Shown: positions 1 to 12,574, counted from the stretch's first letter. The stretch is 62,947 nt of DNA from Paracoccus denitrificans (GCA_003240735.1 QFNE01000015.1:1-62947), one strand, 5' to 3'. Program-made: numbers and translations. The notes: generated by a model not told the origin, from the sequence alone.

Positions 1-557
1 GCCTGCACCAGCTCGCGCGTCGCCAGTATCCGTGCCCGGTCGGGTGAGACGACTTCCAACAGCCCCACGTCGGGCAGGATTTGCGTGGCGTTCGTGTCGA
101 TGTCGTCGGCGAATGACGCATAGGGCACTGGTGTGTCGCCCTGCACGTATGACGTTCCCGTGTAGACGATAATGTCGCCGAACACCTGAAGGCTTCCCTT
201 GGTCAGTTGCGATCCCGTCAGCTTCGCAAACGACCCGTCCGCGCCGATGCGGCACTTGAACGGCGGGTAGGACACGATGCCCAATATCCCGCCCAGCTTG
301 ATCACAGAACAGTTCCAGTCACCCGCTAGCCCGGAAACCGAAATCTGATCGTTGGGCAATGCGGCACCCTGCAGGGCCGACAGTGCAGGTGACAGGCTGT
401 CCGCACCGCCTTCGGCCAACGCTTGGCGGATGCCTTCGCCCAGTGCGGTGTCGATCTGGGTCAATCGCTCCTGATCCGTGGGTCGAACCCCTTGGGCGGA
501 CACTGCCAGCGGGGTTGCCAGCAAGGCGATTGTCAGAATTGCGGCTTGGCGGTTCAT
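1..557 (-). CDS. DUF4893-like secreted protein, 3' end cut by the window edge
   Basis: The frame opens at the ATG at 557 and is still open at base 1, so about 185 codons are visible and the C-terminus lies outside the window. The first 20 residues look like a Sec signal peptide: MNR, then a hydrophobic run, then a probable cleavage site after VSA. This suggests a periplasmic protein. The segment with AGDWNCSVIK and a later paired Cys (PFKCRIG) resembles DUF4893, a family of secreted alphaproteobacterial proteins without known function. It starts 3 bases after the DUF2237 stop and is probably the last gene of a pth operon. The family call is from memory; export is better supported than function. 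Confidence 0.6.
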   Translation of the reverse strand, partial: MNRQAAILTIALLATPLAVSAQGVRPTDQERLTQIDTALGEGIRQALAEGGADSLSPALSALQGAALPNDQISVSGLAGDWNCSVIKLGGILGIVSYPPFKCRIGADGSFAKLTGSQLTKGSLQVFGDIIVYTGTSYVQGDTPVPYASFADDIDTNATQILPDVGLLEVVSPDRARILATRELVQ

Positions 558-560
558 ACC

Positions 561-956
561 TCATTCCCCCGATGATGCAGGTGGGGCATCAACCGCGTGG
601 GCCAGCAGCAGTTCCCGGGGCGCAATCCGCGTGGCGAGTTCGTGCGTGCCAGCCAACACGACCTTTGGTGCTGCAAATTCCTGCGCCGCCTGAACGAAGC
701 GAGCGGCACACAGGCACCACCGGTCGCCGGGTTTCAGACCCGCAAAACGATACTCGGGCCGCGGGGTCGAAAGGTCATTTCCCAGATACTTGGAAAACGC
801 CAGAAACTCGGCCGTCACGATCACGCAGACCGTATGGCTGCCCTGATCCTCGGGGCCGGTGTTGCAGCAGCCGTCGCGATAAAAGCCCGTCACGGGATCT
901 GTCGAGCATGGCTCCAAAGGTCCACCCAGAACGTTGACAGATGAATACATCTTCAC
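561..956 (-). CDS. DUF2237 family protein
   Basis: A 131-residue soluble protein that matches the DUF2237 pattern (COG3651) over its full length. It has NVLGGPLEPCS near the start, then GFYRDGCCNTGPEDQGSHTVC, NDLSTP and LKPGDRWCLCAARF. The cluster of conserved cysteines (in EPCS, GCC, TVC and WCLC) suggests metal binding or redox chemistry, but no function is established for the family. It follows pth by 7 bases and precedes the DUF4893 gene by 3, so it is almost certainly co-transcribed with pth. The start could also be two codons downstream (MYSS). Confidence 0.85.
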   Translation of the reverse strand: MKMYSSVNVLGGPLEPCSTDPVTGFYRDGCCNTGPEDQGSHTVCVIVTAEFLAFSKYLGNDLSTPRPEYRFAGLKPGDRWCLCAARFVQAAQEFAAPKVVLAGTHELATRIAPRELLLAHAVDAPPASSGE

Positions 957-963
957 CTCCGAC

Positions 964-1668
964 CTATCTAAAGCGGTTCCCCAACGCGCGCAGCCGATCC
1001 GTCATAGACTGCGGCGCAGCCTCGGGTTCAGCGGGCGCAGTAGGCGCAGCTTGCGGCGGAGCTTTGCGTGGCGCATCGGCAATCTTGTCGCCGTTTCGCG
1101 CAGGTGACACCTGTGCCCCGACCGCCGTCTGGAACCGTGCGTCATCTTTGGCGGCCAGCATCACCGCGCCGTCTGAAATCCCGCGCATCAGGTCATCGAG
1201 CCATGGCCCTTCAGCTTTGGCGAAATCTGAAAGGACGTATGGCGCAACCCGGTCCTTGTGTCCCGGGTGCCCGATCCCAAGGCGCACGCGGCGGTACCCT
1301 TCCCCGATATGCTGGTGGATGGATCGCAGACCGTTATGCCCTGCATGTCCGCCCCCGACCTTGACCCGGCACTTGCCCGGCGCAAGGTCCAGCTCATCAT
1401 GGAACACCGTAACATCATCGGGGGCCAGCTTCAGATAACGCATCGCTTCACCGACGGATCGACCGGAGTCGTTCATGAAGGTGGTGGGTTTCAGCAACGT
1501 GACCCGGGTTTCACCCAGACGCCCCTCCGACACCTGCCCCTGAAAGCGCGGCTTCCAGGGCGAGAAGCCGTGATCCTCGGCGATCCGGTCCACGGCCATG
1601 AAGCCGATATTGTGCCGGTTGCCCGCATATTTCGCGCCCGGATTTCCCAAACCCACGATCAGTTGCAT
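964..1668 (-). CDS. pth: Peptidyl-tRNA hydrolase
   Basis: Recycles peptidyl-tRNAs that drop off ribosomes by cleaving the ester bond between peptide and tRNA. The N-terminus MQLIVGLGNPG is diagnostic. The catalytic His is H19 in NRHNIG, N66 lies in TTFMNDSG, D91 in VFHDELD and N112 in GGGHAGHNGLRS. At 234 residues it is about 40 longer than the E. coli enzyme because of a Pro/Ala-rich tail ending in a basic segment, an extension seen in related alphaproteobacteria. The usual neighbour rplY is not seen upstream; clpP starts divergently about 150 bases away. It heads an operon with the DUF2237 and DUF4893 genes. Confidence 0.96.
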   Translation of the reverse strand: MQLIVGLGNPGAKYAGNRHNIGFMAVDRIAEDHGFSPWKPRFQGQVSEGRLGETRVTLLKPTTFMNDSGRSVGEAMRYLKLAPDDVTVFHDELDLAPGKCRVKVGGGHAGHNGLRSIHQHIGEGYRRVRLGIGHPGHKDRVAPYVLSDFAKAEGPWLDDLMRGISDGAVMLAAKDDARFQTAVGAQVSPARNGDKIADAPRKAPPQAAPTAPAEPEAAPQSMTDRLRALGNRFR

Positions 1669-1721
1669 GTCTTACCTTCCCTGACGGCGCCCAAACTGGG
1701 GCCCATCCCTTGCAGGTGGCC

Positions 1722-1761
1722 TCGCCCGTAACTAATGTTCTGTCAACCTTTCGCCCGTAAC
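1722..1761. repeat. 11-bp direct repeat in the pth/clpP divergent promoter region
   Basis: TCGCCCGTAAC occurs at 1722-1732 and again, identical, at 1751-1761, a spacing of 29 bp. It lies in the roughly 150-base gap between the divergent starts of pth and clpP. It may be a paired regulator-binding site; the binding protein is unknown. Confidence 0.5.
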
Positions 1762-1819
1762 ACGAGGACCGATGTCCCGGCAGGGCGGCGAATCGCGACA
1801 AATTCAGGACAGGGACAGG

Positions 1820-2452
1820 ATGCAGGAACCGGCCGAATTTTATATGAATACCCTCGTCCCCATGGTCGTAGAACAGACCAGCCGGGGCGAACGCGCCTAC
1901 GACATCTTTTCGCGGCTGCTGAAGGAACGGATCATCTTTGTGTCGGGCCCCGTCCATGACGGCATGGCCACACTGATTTGCGCGCAGCTGCTGTTTCTTG
2001 AGGCGGAAAACCCGTCCAAGGACATCAGCATGTACATCAACAGCCCCGGCGGCGTGGTGACGGCTGGCCTCTCGATCTATGACACGATGCAGTACATCCG
2101 GCCCCGCGTGTCGACGCTGGTGATCGGTCAGGCGGCGTCGATGGGCGCCTTGCTGGCGACCGCAGGTGAAAAAGGTCAGCGTTTGGCGCTGCCGAATGCC
2201 CGCATCATGGTTCACCAGCCGTCGGGCGGGTTCCAGGGCACAGCAGCTGACCTGCTGATCCACGCGGACGAAACGGCGAAGCTGAAGCATCGCCTGAACG
2301 AGATCTTCGTTCATCATACCGGCCGCACCCTGGAGGAAGTCGAGGAGGCGCTGGACCGCGACCGCTTCATGTCCCCCGAAGAGGCCAAGGATTGGGGTCT
2401 GATCGACACGGTTGTCGAAAACCGTGGCAAGGCTGATCCGAACGCGTCCTGA
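1820..2452 (+). CDS. clpP: ATP-dependent Clp protease proteolytic subunit ClpP
   Basis: Serine protease core of the ClpXP complex, cytoplasmic, 210 residues from the chosen start. The catalytic triad is visible: S107 in GQAASMGA, H132 in IMVHQPSGG and D181 in DRDRF. The oligomerisation handle is normal. An in-frame ATG 16 codons upstream exists, but the start at 1820 (MQEPAEFYMN) has the purine-rich AGGGACAGG just before it and matches the usual alphaproteobacterial N-terminus with a short propeptide. clpX follows 130 bases downstream on the same strand, the standard arrangement. The tigger-factor gene tig is not adjacent. Confidence 0.96.
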   Translation: MQEPAEFYMNTLVPMVVEQTSRGERAYDIFSRLLKERIIFVSGPVHDGMATLICAQLLFLEAENPSKDISMYINSPGGVVTAGLSIYDTMQYIRPRVSTLVIGQAASMGALLATAGEKGQRLALPNARIMVHQPSGGFQGTAADLLIHADETAKLKHRLNEIFVHHTGRTLEEVEEALDRDRFMSPEEAKDWGLIDTVVENRGKADPNAS

Positions 2453-2582
2453 TCCGGGACCGTTACATCGGGTGCGGCGTTTTTCGATTGTGACGCGGCA
2501 CCGCCGCTCCTAACATGGGGCAATTGGTGAACTTTGGGGTCCGACACCGGGCCCCGACACCAACAGTGACAAGGAACTGACC

Positions 2583-3851
<1,269 letters not shown>

Positions 3852-3875
3852 GGCCGCGGCGTCAAGGTTGCTCCG

Positions 3876-3903
3876 AAGGGCGGTCCGATGGGCCGCCCTT
3901 TTT
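3876..3903 (+). terminator. Intrinsic terminator after clpX
   Basis: An 8-bp perfect stem (AAGGGCGG paired with CCGCCCTT) with a 9-base loop, running into TTTTT. It sits 25 bases after the clpX stop and just beyond the 3' end of the convergent comM gene. Confidence 0.85.
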
Positions 3904-3914
3904 GCATATCGCCC

Positions 3915-5426
3915 CTATCCGGCACCGTATGGCAGACGATAGCCGATTGCCTCGGCCAGATGGGGGGCGCGCACATCCTCGGAGCGATCAAGATCGGCGA
4001 TGGTACGCGCCGTGCGCAGGACGCGGTGGTACCCTCGCGCGGTCAGCCCAAGCCGGTCCGCAGCGCGGGTCAGCAGTGCCGTCCCCTCGGAATCCGGTGC
4101 GGCTATTTCGTTAAGCATCGGTCCGCTCGCGTCGGCGTTCACCTTGATCTGGGCGTGGTCCTTGAACCTTCGCCCCTGTACCTGACGCGCGGCCGCCACC
4201 CGTGCGGCAATGGTCGCCGTGTTTTCAACTGGCGGTTCTGAACGCAGATCAGCGATGGAAACGGGCGGGACTTCGATCCGCAAATCGAACCGATCCATCA
4301 GCGGCCCCGAGATCTTACCGAGGTAGTCGCTGCTGCAGACGGGTGCGCGCGCACATGCGCGTGCGGCATCCGCCAGATGCCCGCAACGGCATGGGTTCGC
4401 GGCAGCGACCAGCAGAAAGCGGCAGGGATAGCGCACGTTGGCATTGGCACGCGCGACGACGACCTCTCCGGTCTCGATGGGTTGGCGCAGCGTATCCAGG
4501 ACCGCGCGCGAAAATTCAGGCAGCTCATCCAGAAACAGAACGCCGTTATGGGCGAGGCTGATTTCCCCCGGGCGCGCACCTCGACCGCCGCCCACGATTG
4601 CGGCGATGCTCGCCGTGTGGTGTGGATCGCGGAACGGCGCGTGGCGGCAGATGCCGGATGCATCAAGCTGGCCGCGCAGGGAATGGATCATCGACGTCTC
4701 CAGCGCCTCGGCCGCCGACAAGGGCGGCATCAGACCGGGAATGCGGCTGGCGAGCATGGACTTGCCCGCCCCCGGCGGTCCGGTCATCAGCAAATGGTGG
4801 CGACCGGCCGCCGCGATTTCCAGCGCACGGCGCGCCCTGATCTGTCCCCGAACGTCGGACATGTCCTTGAACAGCGGCGCGGCAGCCGCTGTCCCCGGCG
4901 TCGCGCGGCTCAAGGGCGCTCGACCCGTCAGGTGATCGATTACAGCGCGCAGATTTGGAGCGGCCAGAACCGGGACATCGGCGACCCACGCAGCCTCTGA
5001 CCCACAGGATGCGGGGCAGATCAGAGCGCGATCGTCTTCGGCAGCTGCCATCGCGGCAGGCAGCGCGCCGGTGACCGACACCAGACGCCCGTCCAGCGCG
5101 AGTTCACCCAAGGCCACTACCCGCTCCAACTCCTCCGCCGGAACGATGTCAAGCGCGGCGAGGATCGCCAGCGCAATAGGCAGATCAAGATGAGAGCCTT
5201 CCTTGGGCAGATCGGCCGGGGACAGGTTAACCGTGATGCGGCGCGCCGGCAGCGCGATCGACAGCGCGTCGAAGGTGGCGCGCACGCGCTCCTTCGCCTC
5301 GGTCACCGCCTTGTCGGGCAGGCCCACAATCGAAAAGCTGGGAAGGCCAGCGCCAATGGATGCCTGCACCTGCACCAGACGCCCTTCGACGCCTTCGAAT
5401 GCGACGCTGTAGGCGATGGCGACCAT
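3915..5426 (-). CDS. comM: YifB/ComM-family Mg-chelatase-like AAA+ ATPase
   Basis: A 503-residue member of the ComM/YifB family. ComM is a hexameric helicase that promotes branch migration when incoming single-stranded DNA recombines during natural transformation. The N-terminal ChlI-like domain (VEGRLVQVQASIGAGLP) covers about residues 1-170. Walker A is GPPGAGKS at 216-223 and Walker B is LFLDELPEF. A CxC...C cluster (NPCRCG, then a later CSSDYLG) is typical of the family, as is the C-terminal domain with LTARGYHRVLRTARTIADL. In Rhodobacterales, comM is one of the recipient genes for gene-transfer-agent DNA and is under CtrA control (from memory). A CtrA-type box lies 54 bases upstream. Confidence 0.93.
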   Translation of the reverse strand: MVAIAYSVAFEGVEGRLVQVQASIGAGLPSFSIVGLPDKAVTEAKERVRATFDALSIALPARRITVNLSPADLPKEGSHLDLPIALAILAALDIVPAEELERVVALGELALDGRLVSVTGALPAAMAAAEDDRALICPASCGSEAAWVADVPVLAAPNLRAVIDHLTGRAPLSRATPGTAAAAPLFKDMSDVRGQIRARRALEIAAAGRHHLLMTGPPGAGKSMLASRIPGLMPPLSAAEALETSMIHSLRGQLDASGICRHAPFRDPHHTASIAAIVGGGRGARPGEISLAHNGVLFLDELPEFSRAVLDTLRQPIETGEVVVARANANVRYPCRFLLVAAANPCRCGHLADAARACARAPVCSSDYLGKISGPLMDRFDLRIEVPPVSIADLRSEPPVENTATIAARVAAARQVQGRRFKDHAQIKVNADASGPMLNEIAAPDSEGTALLTRAADRLGLTARGYHRVLRTARTIADLDRSEDVRAPHLAEAIGYRLPYGAG

Positions 5427-5479
5427 ATGCGTTGGCCCCCGTGTCCGCCCGCGTTGCCAAAGTGGTTAACGCGCGATGA

Positions 5480-5494
5480 TTAACGCTTGGTTAA
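5480..5494 (-). promoter_or_regulatory. CtrA-type box (TTAA-N7-TTAA) upstream of comM
   Basis: On the minus strand this reads TTAACCAAGCGTTAA, the two half-sites exactly 7 bases apart as in the CtrA consensus. Another GTTAAC lies 10 bases nearer comM (5465-5470). The box overlaps the sufS stop codon and a 12-bp palindrome (TTGGTTAACCAA, 5487-5498). Binding is inferred. Confidence 0.6.
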
Positions 5495-6699
5495 CCAAAG
5501 AGCTCGCGGCAGAATTCCAGTCCTGAAATCAGGGCGTCGACCTCGGCCTTTGTGTTGTACATGGCAAAGCTGGCGCGTGCGGTGGCGGTCTTGCCGTAGA
5601 ACTCCATCAACGGCATCGCACAGTGCGTACCGGCCCGGATCGCGATGCCCCTCTTGTCCAGAATGGTGGACAGGTCGTGCGCGTGCGCACCTTCCATCGT
5701 CATCGAAAAGATGGCGCCCTTGTCCGGTGCGTCGCCCTGAACCTCCAGCCAGTTCAACGACCGCAAACGGTCCCGGGCATAGTCGCGGATGGAACGTTCA
5801 TGTGCCGCGACGTTCTCCATCCCAAGGCCCGTCAGATAATCCAGCGCCACGCCAAGCCCGATCTGATTGACGATACCGGGTGTGCCAGCCTCAAACTTCA
5901 GCGGGGGCTCGGCATAGGTCACGAAGTCTCGGGTCACGTCCTTGATCATGTCGCCGCCGCCCATGAAGGGGCGCATTTCGGCCTGACGCTTCGGGTCGAT
6001 CCAGATCGCACCTGACCCGGACGGCCCGTAAAGCTTGTGCCCCGTGATCGGATAGAACGCGACGCCAAGGCTTGCGACGTCAACCGGCATGTGCACCGCG
6101 GCCTGACTGCCATCGGCCAGAACCGGCACGTCGGTTCCGCGCGCAATTGCGCCGACGTCAACGACAGTGCCGGTGACGTTCGACATGTGGGTGACGGCGA
6201 TCAACTTGGTTTTCGGTCCGACGGCCTCAAGCACCTTTTCAGCGGGAAGGCTGCCGTCGGGTTCGGGCTCGATCCATTTCAGAACGACCCCTTGGCGTTC
6301 GCGCAGGAAATTCCACGGCACGATGTTGGCGTGGTGTTCAAGGACGGACAGGACGATCTCATCCCCCGGCTGCATCATCGGTGCCGCCCACGCATAGGAC
6401 ACGAGGTTGATGCCTTCGGTCGTGCCGCTGGTGAAGATGACACCGCTTTCCGGCGCGTTCAGGAACCGCGCAATCGTCGCGCGGACGCGTTCGTAATTAT
6501 CGGTCGCCAGATTGGACAGGAAGTGCAGGCCACGGTGAACATTCGCGTATTCGGCCCCATAGGCCTGCGCGATGGCATCGATCACGACTTGCGGCTTCTG
6601 CGCGCTGGCACCGCTGTCCAAGTAGACCAGCGGCTTGCCGTTCACTTGCCGCGACAGGATCGGGAAGTCGGCACGGACCTTATCAACGTCGAAACTCAT
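5491..6699 (-). CDS. sufS: Cysteine desulfurase SufS
   Basis: PLP-dependent group II desulfurase that releases sulfur from cysteine as a protein persulfide for the SufBCD scaffold. Start at 6699 (MSFDVDKVRADFP), giving 402 residues; the open frame runs further upstream but that stretch overlaps the YIP1 gene and is not conserved. The PLP lysine is K222 in TGHKLYGPSG, with D197 and Q200 in LADGSQA. The persulfide cysteine is C360 in RAGTHCAMP. Its ATG overlaps the preceding stop in an ATGA, so translation is coupled. It is the last gene of the suf run: no SufA, SufE/SufU or DUF59 gene follows. Confidence 0.96.
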   Translation of the reverse strand: MSFDVDKVRADFPILSRQVNGKPLVYLDSGASAQKPQVVIDAIAQAYGAEYANVHRGLHFLSNLATDNYERVRATIARFLNAPESGVIFTSGTTEGINLVSYAWAAPMMQPGDEIVLSVLEHHANIVPWNFLRERQGVVLKWIEPEPDGSLPAEKVLEAVGPKTKLIAVTHMSNVTGTVVDVGAIARGTDVPVLADGSQAAVHMPVDVASLGVAFYPITGHKLYGPSGSGAIWIDPKRQAEMRPFMGGGDMIKDVTRDFVTYAEPPLKFEAGTPGIVNQIGLGVALDYLTGLGMENVAAHERSIRDYARDRLRSLNWLEVQGDAPDKGAIFSMTMEGAHAHDLSTILDKRGIAIRAGTHCAMPLMEFYGKTATARASFAMYNTKAEVDALISGLEFCRELFG

Positions 6700-7283
6700 A
6701 GCGGGATCTCCGGGGTCAGACCAAGTGCGGTGGCCAGCACCGACAGGACGATCCCGGTCAGAAGCATCGTGCCGAAGATGCCCATGGCCACCATAAGCGG
6801 GCTTCGAAAGCCATGGACCGCCTGCGCAAAACGCACCGCCAGATAGATATAGGTCACGATGATCGCGATCCCCACCAGCCCGGCGACAAATGGCAGGATC
6901 AGCGCGACGACCAGCTGCACCAATTGCAGGGTCAACATCACGACCTCGAGCCAGGCGACGGCGCGAAGCGACGCTTCGAAATCGCCCTCTCCCCGGAACA
7001 GTCGGCCGACCCGGTCTAGAAGCAGCGCGAAAAGTCCCCCACTGAAAAGCTGGACGACCGCGCTCGGGATGGGTTGGCCGGCAAGCTGCCATAGTGACGA
7101 ATAGATCGGACTGCCACCCGGATCGGGGCCACGCAACAGCCATGCGAGCATCGCCCCTACTGCCGCAGCGACCACCAGCAAGGTCCAGCTTTGCGGGATT
7201 CCAACGCCCCTGCGGCGCAGGTCGGCGAGCGCGGCCCCGGGGTCGCGAAGGGTCAACAGCAGCAGATCAAAGAAACCCGACAT
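6696..7283 (-). CDS. YIP1-family membrane protein
   Basis: A 195-residue integral membrane protein with about five predicted helices: near 33-50, 75-90, 108-125, 130-150 and 165-185. The arrangement and the early LTLRDPGAALADLRR segment fit the Yip1/DUF1282 family; its bacterial function is unknown. It lies inside the suf operon, overlaps the sufS start by 4 bases and follows a second protein of the same type. A role in Fe-S assembly at the membrane is only suggested by position. Confidence 0.75.
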   Translation of the reverse strand: MSGFFDLLLLTLRDPGAALADLRRRGVGIPQSWTLLVVAAAVGAMLAWLLRGPDPGGSPIYSSLWQLAGQPIPSAVVQLFSGGLFALLLDRVGRLFRGEGDFEASLRAVAWLEVVMLTLQLVQLVVALILPFVAGLVGIAIIVTYIYLAVRFAQAVHGFRSPLMVAMGIFGTMLLTGIVLSVLATALGLTPEIPL

Positions 7284-7292
7284 CGGTGGCCT

Positions 7293-7799
7293 TTAAGTTT
7301 GGGGCGCCGCGCGACGCGCAGCCGACAATGCCCTGACATGAAGCGCCAAAAACGCCAAGAACGCGACGCCGGTCAAGGCGTTGACGACGCTTAATCCGGT
7401 CGAAGGTCCGATCAGCCCCGCGACCAAACCGCCCAGCAGCATCAACGGCGCGATCATGGCCAGGGTCCAGATCAGTGCAAGTCGCGCATCATGGCCGTCG
7501 ATGGGCAGACGCACGATCCGCGCAAGAAGCTGCATGAAGCCGGCCAGCGCATAGACGAACAGCGGCATGATGATCATCACCGCCAACAACGATCCACCCA
7601 TGCGCGCGTCAAGTGGGACCGAAGGGTCAAGCTGCGCCATACGCGTGTTGACCGGCCACTGGGCGGCCATGAACACGGCCATCGTCGCCATCAGGAGCGC
7701 CAGAAGGCCCGCCTCGGACATGCCGCGCAGGGACAGGATGGTCGCGCCGGGGCGACGCCATCCGGCGATCAGCCGAGGCAGCACCCCTTGCGCACCCAT
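7293..7799 (-). CDS. YIP1-like membrane protein, second copy
   Basis: A 168-residue membrane protein with four or five hydrophobic helices: near 30-47, 70-90, 105-128 and 135-155. Its layout resembles the next gene downstream, with a cytosolic amphipathic start (LPRLIAGWRRPGATIL) and similar helix spacing. The two look like diverged tandem paralogues rather than recent duplicates. It begins 3 bases after sufD and ends 9 bases before the next YIP1 gene, so all are one transcript. Function is unknown. Confidence 0.7.
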   Translation of the reverse strand: MGAQGVLPRLIAGWRRPGATILSLRGMSEAGLLALLMATMAVFMAAQWPVNTRMAQLDPSVPLDARMGGSLLAVMIIMPLFVYALAGFMQLLARIVRLPIDGHDARLALIWTLAMIAPLMLLGGLVAGLIGPSTGLSVVNALTGVAFLAFLALHVRALSAARRAAPQT

Positions 7800-7802
7800 G
7801 AC

Positions 7803-9146
7803 TTATCGCTGCGCGACGCGATCGGACGCGTGCCCGACCAGCCAATCATCCAACCGCGCAGTGATACGGTCGCGGATATCGTCATCATCGATCTCGGCCA
7901 GTGCATCGGCCAGGAACGACAGGACCAGCAGAACGATGGCACGATCCTTGGGAACGCCCCGGGACCGCAGATAATAAAGCGCGGTTTCGTCAATCGCACC
8001 GGTCGTCGAACCGTGGCTGCACTTCACGTCGTCGGCATAAATCTCGAGCTCGGGCTTGGCCAGAAACTGGCTCGATTCGTCCAGAAGCAGCGCCTGGCTG
8101 ATCTGATAGCCGTCGGTTTTCTGTGCACCCGGTTTGACAAGGATCTTGCCTTGGAACACGCCGACCGCGCCGTTTTTCAGCACCTTCTTGAACACCTGAC
8201 GACTTTCGCAGCGTTCTGCCGCGTGGGTGATGAAAATGGTGTCGTCGTGATGGAATTCGCCTTCGGCGGAATCGCCCAAGACCGCCCCGGCGACGTGCGC
8301 GACCGAGTCGTCGCCCGCAATCTCGATGAAGGCTTCGTTCCGCATCATGCGGCCGCTGACGGTCAGGATGAACGACTTAAACAGCGCCTTGTCGGCCACG
8401 CGCGCGAAGATGTGCGAAATGCCCACCTTGTCGACGGTCGCCCGCTGGTTCGAGATCATGTGCAGACGCGCCCCGTCCAGCACCTCGGCCTCGACGACGA
8501 TGTTGGACCGTGCCCCGACCAGACCGGATTCGATGACCGTCGCCTCGGAACCGGGTTCCATGCGGATCAGGTGGTGGATGTTGACATCGGCGCTGTCGTT
8601 CGTCCGGCGATGGATGATGTGGATTGGCTGCGAAAGCTTGCCAGTGACGCGAAGAACGATGCCTTCTCGCGCAGCCAAGGTGTTCAGCGTCGCGAACGGA
8701 CGCGCCACGGGCGATTGCCCCCGTGCCTCCATTGTCCCGTATTGAGCAACTGCCCAATCGGGCGCGTCGTCCAGCCTTGCCAGCTCCACGCCGTCAGTCG
8801 GGAAAGCATCGGACGCAGCGGCGTCGAACTTACCGTCGACAAAGACCAGCTTGGTTTGCGCCAGCCCATCGTAAATCAGCGTATCACCCACGTTCGGATC
8901 AATCGCTACAGCCTTCGGCCGCGGGGCGTTAAATGGGGCCGGGTCAGTGTAACGCCAGTACTCGTCCCGCGGCTTCGGCAGACCCATGGCCTGCAGCCGG
9001 CTTAGCGCATCAGCGCGTGCCGCGGCCAGCGGACCGCCCTGCGGCAAGTCAATCGCCTGCAGCCTTGCATGCAGCGCGTCAACCGGCGCAGCGGTGCCGG
9101 CCACCTCTGGCTTGGTATCAGTCTCGCGAACTTGGGTGTCCGTCAT
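7803..9146 (-). CDS. sufD: Fe-S cluster assembly protein SufD
   Basis: Partner of SufB in the SufBC2D scaffold on which iron-sulfur clusters are built. 447 residues from the ATG at 9146 (MTDTQVRETD); the frame continues upstream but only antisense to sufC. The C-terminal SufBD core carries FHHDDTIFITHAAERCESRQ, VFQGKILV, and the signature KCSHGSTTGAID with DETALYYLRSRG. The conserved His in KCSHG is in place. The start is 5 bases after the sufC stop, consistent with coupling. The longer N-terminus with the LQAMGLPKPRDEYWRYTD segment is normal for SufD. Confidence 0.95.
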   Translation of the reverse strand: MTDTQVRETDTKPEVAGTAAPVDALHARLQAIDLPQGGPLAAARADALSRLQAMGLPKPRDEYWRYTDPAPFNAPRPKAVAIDPNVGDTLIYDGLAQTKLVFVDGKFDAAASDAFPTDGVELARLDDAPDWAVAQYGTMEARGQSPVARPFATLNTLAAREGIVLRVTGKLSQPIHIIHRRTNDSADVNIHHLIRMEPGSEATVIESGLVGARSNIVVEAEVLDGARLHMISNQRATVDKVGISHIFARVADKALFKSFILTVSGRMMRNEAFIEIAGDDSVAHVAGAVLGDSAEGEFHHDDTIFITHAAERCESRQVFKKVLKNGAVGVFQGKILVKPGAQKTDGYQISQALLLDESSQFLAKPELEIYADDVKCSHGSTTGAIDETALYYLRSRGVPKDRAIVLLVLSFLADALAEIDDDDIRDRITARLDDWLVGHASDRVAQR

Positions 9147-9151
9147 CAGGC

Positions 9152-9901
<750 letters not shown>

Positions 9902-9983
9902 TTCTTTCCTCATCATGGCGTCTGTCGGGGCGCTAATGCCGGCGCCATCGGCGTGTTCGGTTTGGCGGTCGGGCGGACTGGGA

Positions 9984-11518
<1,535 letters not shown>

Positions 11519-11522
<4 letters not shown>

Positions 11523-12574
11523 CGGCCCACCTTCCCTTGCTTGCCCTGCCAGCGCGCATGGGCGGTAAGCCACGCATCGGCAAAGCGATCCAATTCCTCT
11601 GCGGTCGTTGCATATCCAAACGACACACGAAGCGCGCAACCGGCGTCATCCGGTTGAACACCCATCGCGCGCAACACCCCGCTGTCCCGCACCTTGCCGG
11701 ACGAACACGCCGAACCTGCGGAAACGGCAAAGCCGGCCAGGTCCATCTGCATCACCTGCGTCTCTCCCCGCCATCCCGGTGTCAGGATTGAGAGGGTCTG
11801 CGGCAAGCGGCGGGATTCGCGCCCCGGAAACATAGTGTTTTCCGCGCCATCTTCCAGTCTGGTTTGCAAATGATCGCGCATTTCAGTCAGGTTTTCGGCC
11901 ATTCCGCCGGTCAGGTCGCGCTCGGCCGCCGCCGCGGCTGCTGCGAAGCCCGCAATCCCGATCAGGTTTTCGGTCCCTGCCCTGCGCCCCAGCTCCTGCC
12001 CGCCACCACGGGTCCGCGCCTCGATTTCATACCCTTTCGGCAGGATCAGCGCGCCAATCCCCCGCGGGCCGCCCAGCTTGTGGGCGCTGACAAAACCAAT
12101 GGTCACGCCCAGCCATTCGAATCCGAACGGAATCTTTCCAAACGCCTGCGTCAGGTCACTGCCGCCGAGCCCCTGCGGCAGGGTCTGGATCACGCCGGTT
12201 TCGCTGTTGGCCAGTTGCAGCGTGGCGGTGGACGGGTCGGGCACAGTAACTTGGCCGTCCGCGTCGACGGCCACGTCCTCGTTGCACCACGCGCGCACGC
12301 AGTCATGCTCGATCCCCGCGCATGACAGACCTCGGTCAGCCAGCGCCAGCGCGGCCCCTTCGGTCGCGCCAGAGGTGAAGACGATATCGGCCCCCTGCGC
12401 CCCCAAGGCCACGGCGATGGTTTCGCGGGCGCGTTCCATCAGCATCTTGGCTGCACGCCCTTCTGCGTGAACGCTGGAGGGATTGCCCACGACGTCCATC
12501 GCATCCGCCATTGCCGCGCGCGCCTCGGGGCGAAGCGGGGCGGTGGCGTTCCAGTCCAGATAGACGCGGCTCAT
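11519..12574 (-). CDS. Cysteine desulfurase, IscS/NifS (group I) type
   Basis: Second desulfurase of the suf operon, 351 residues, shorter than IscS (about 404). The PLP lysine is K166 in FVSAHKLGGP, and the catalytic Cys is C290 in SAGSACSSGKV, on the flexible loop typical of group I enzymes. D140 and Q143 of the PLP pocket are present in GSDLTQAFGK. The start YLDWNATAPL matches the family. It overlaps coaBC upstream and sufB downstream by 4 bases each. It may supply sulfur for tRNA thiolation or cluster assembly alongside SufS; which one cannot be told from sequence. Confidence 0.9.
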
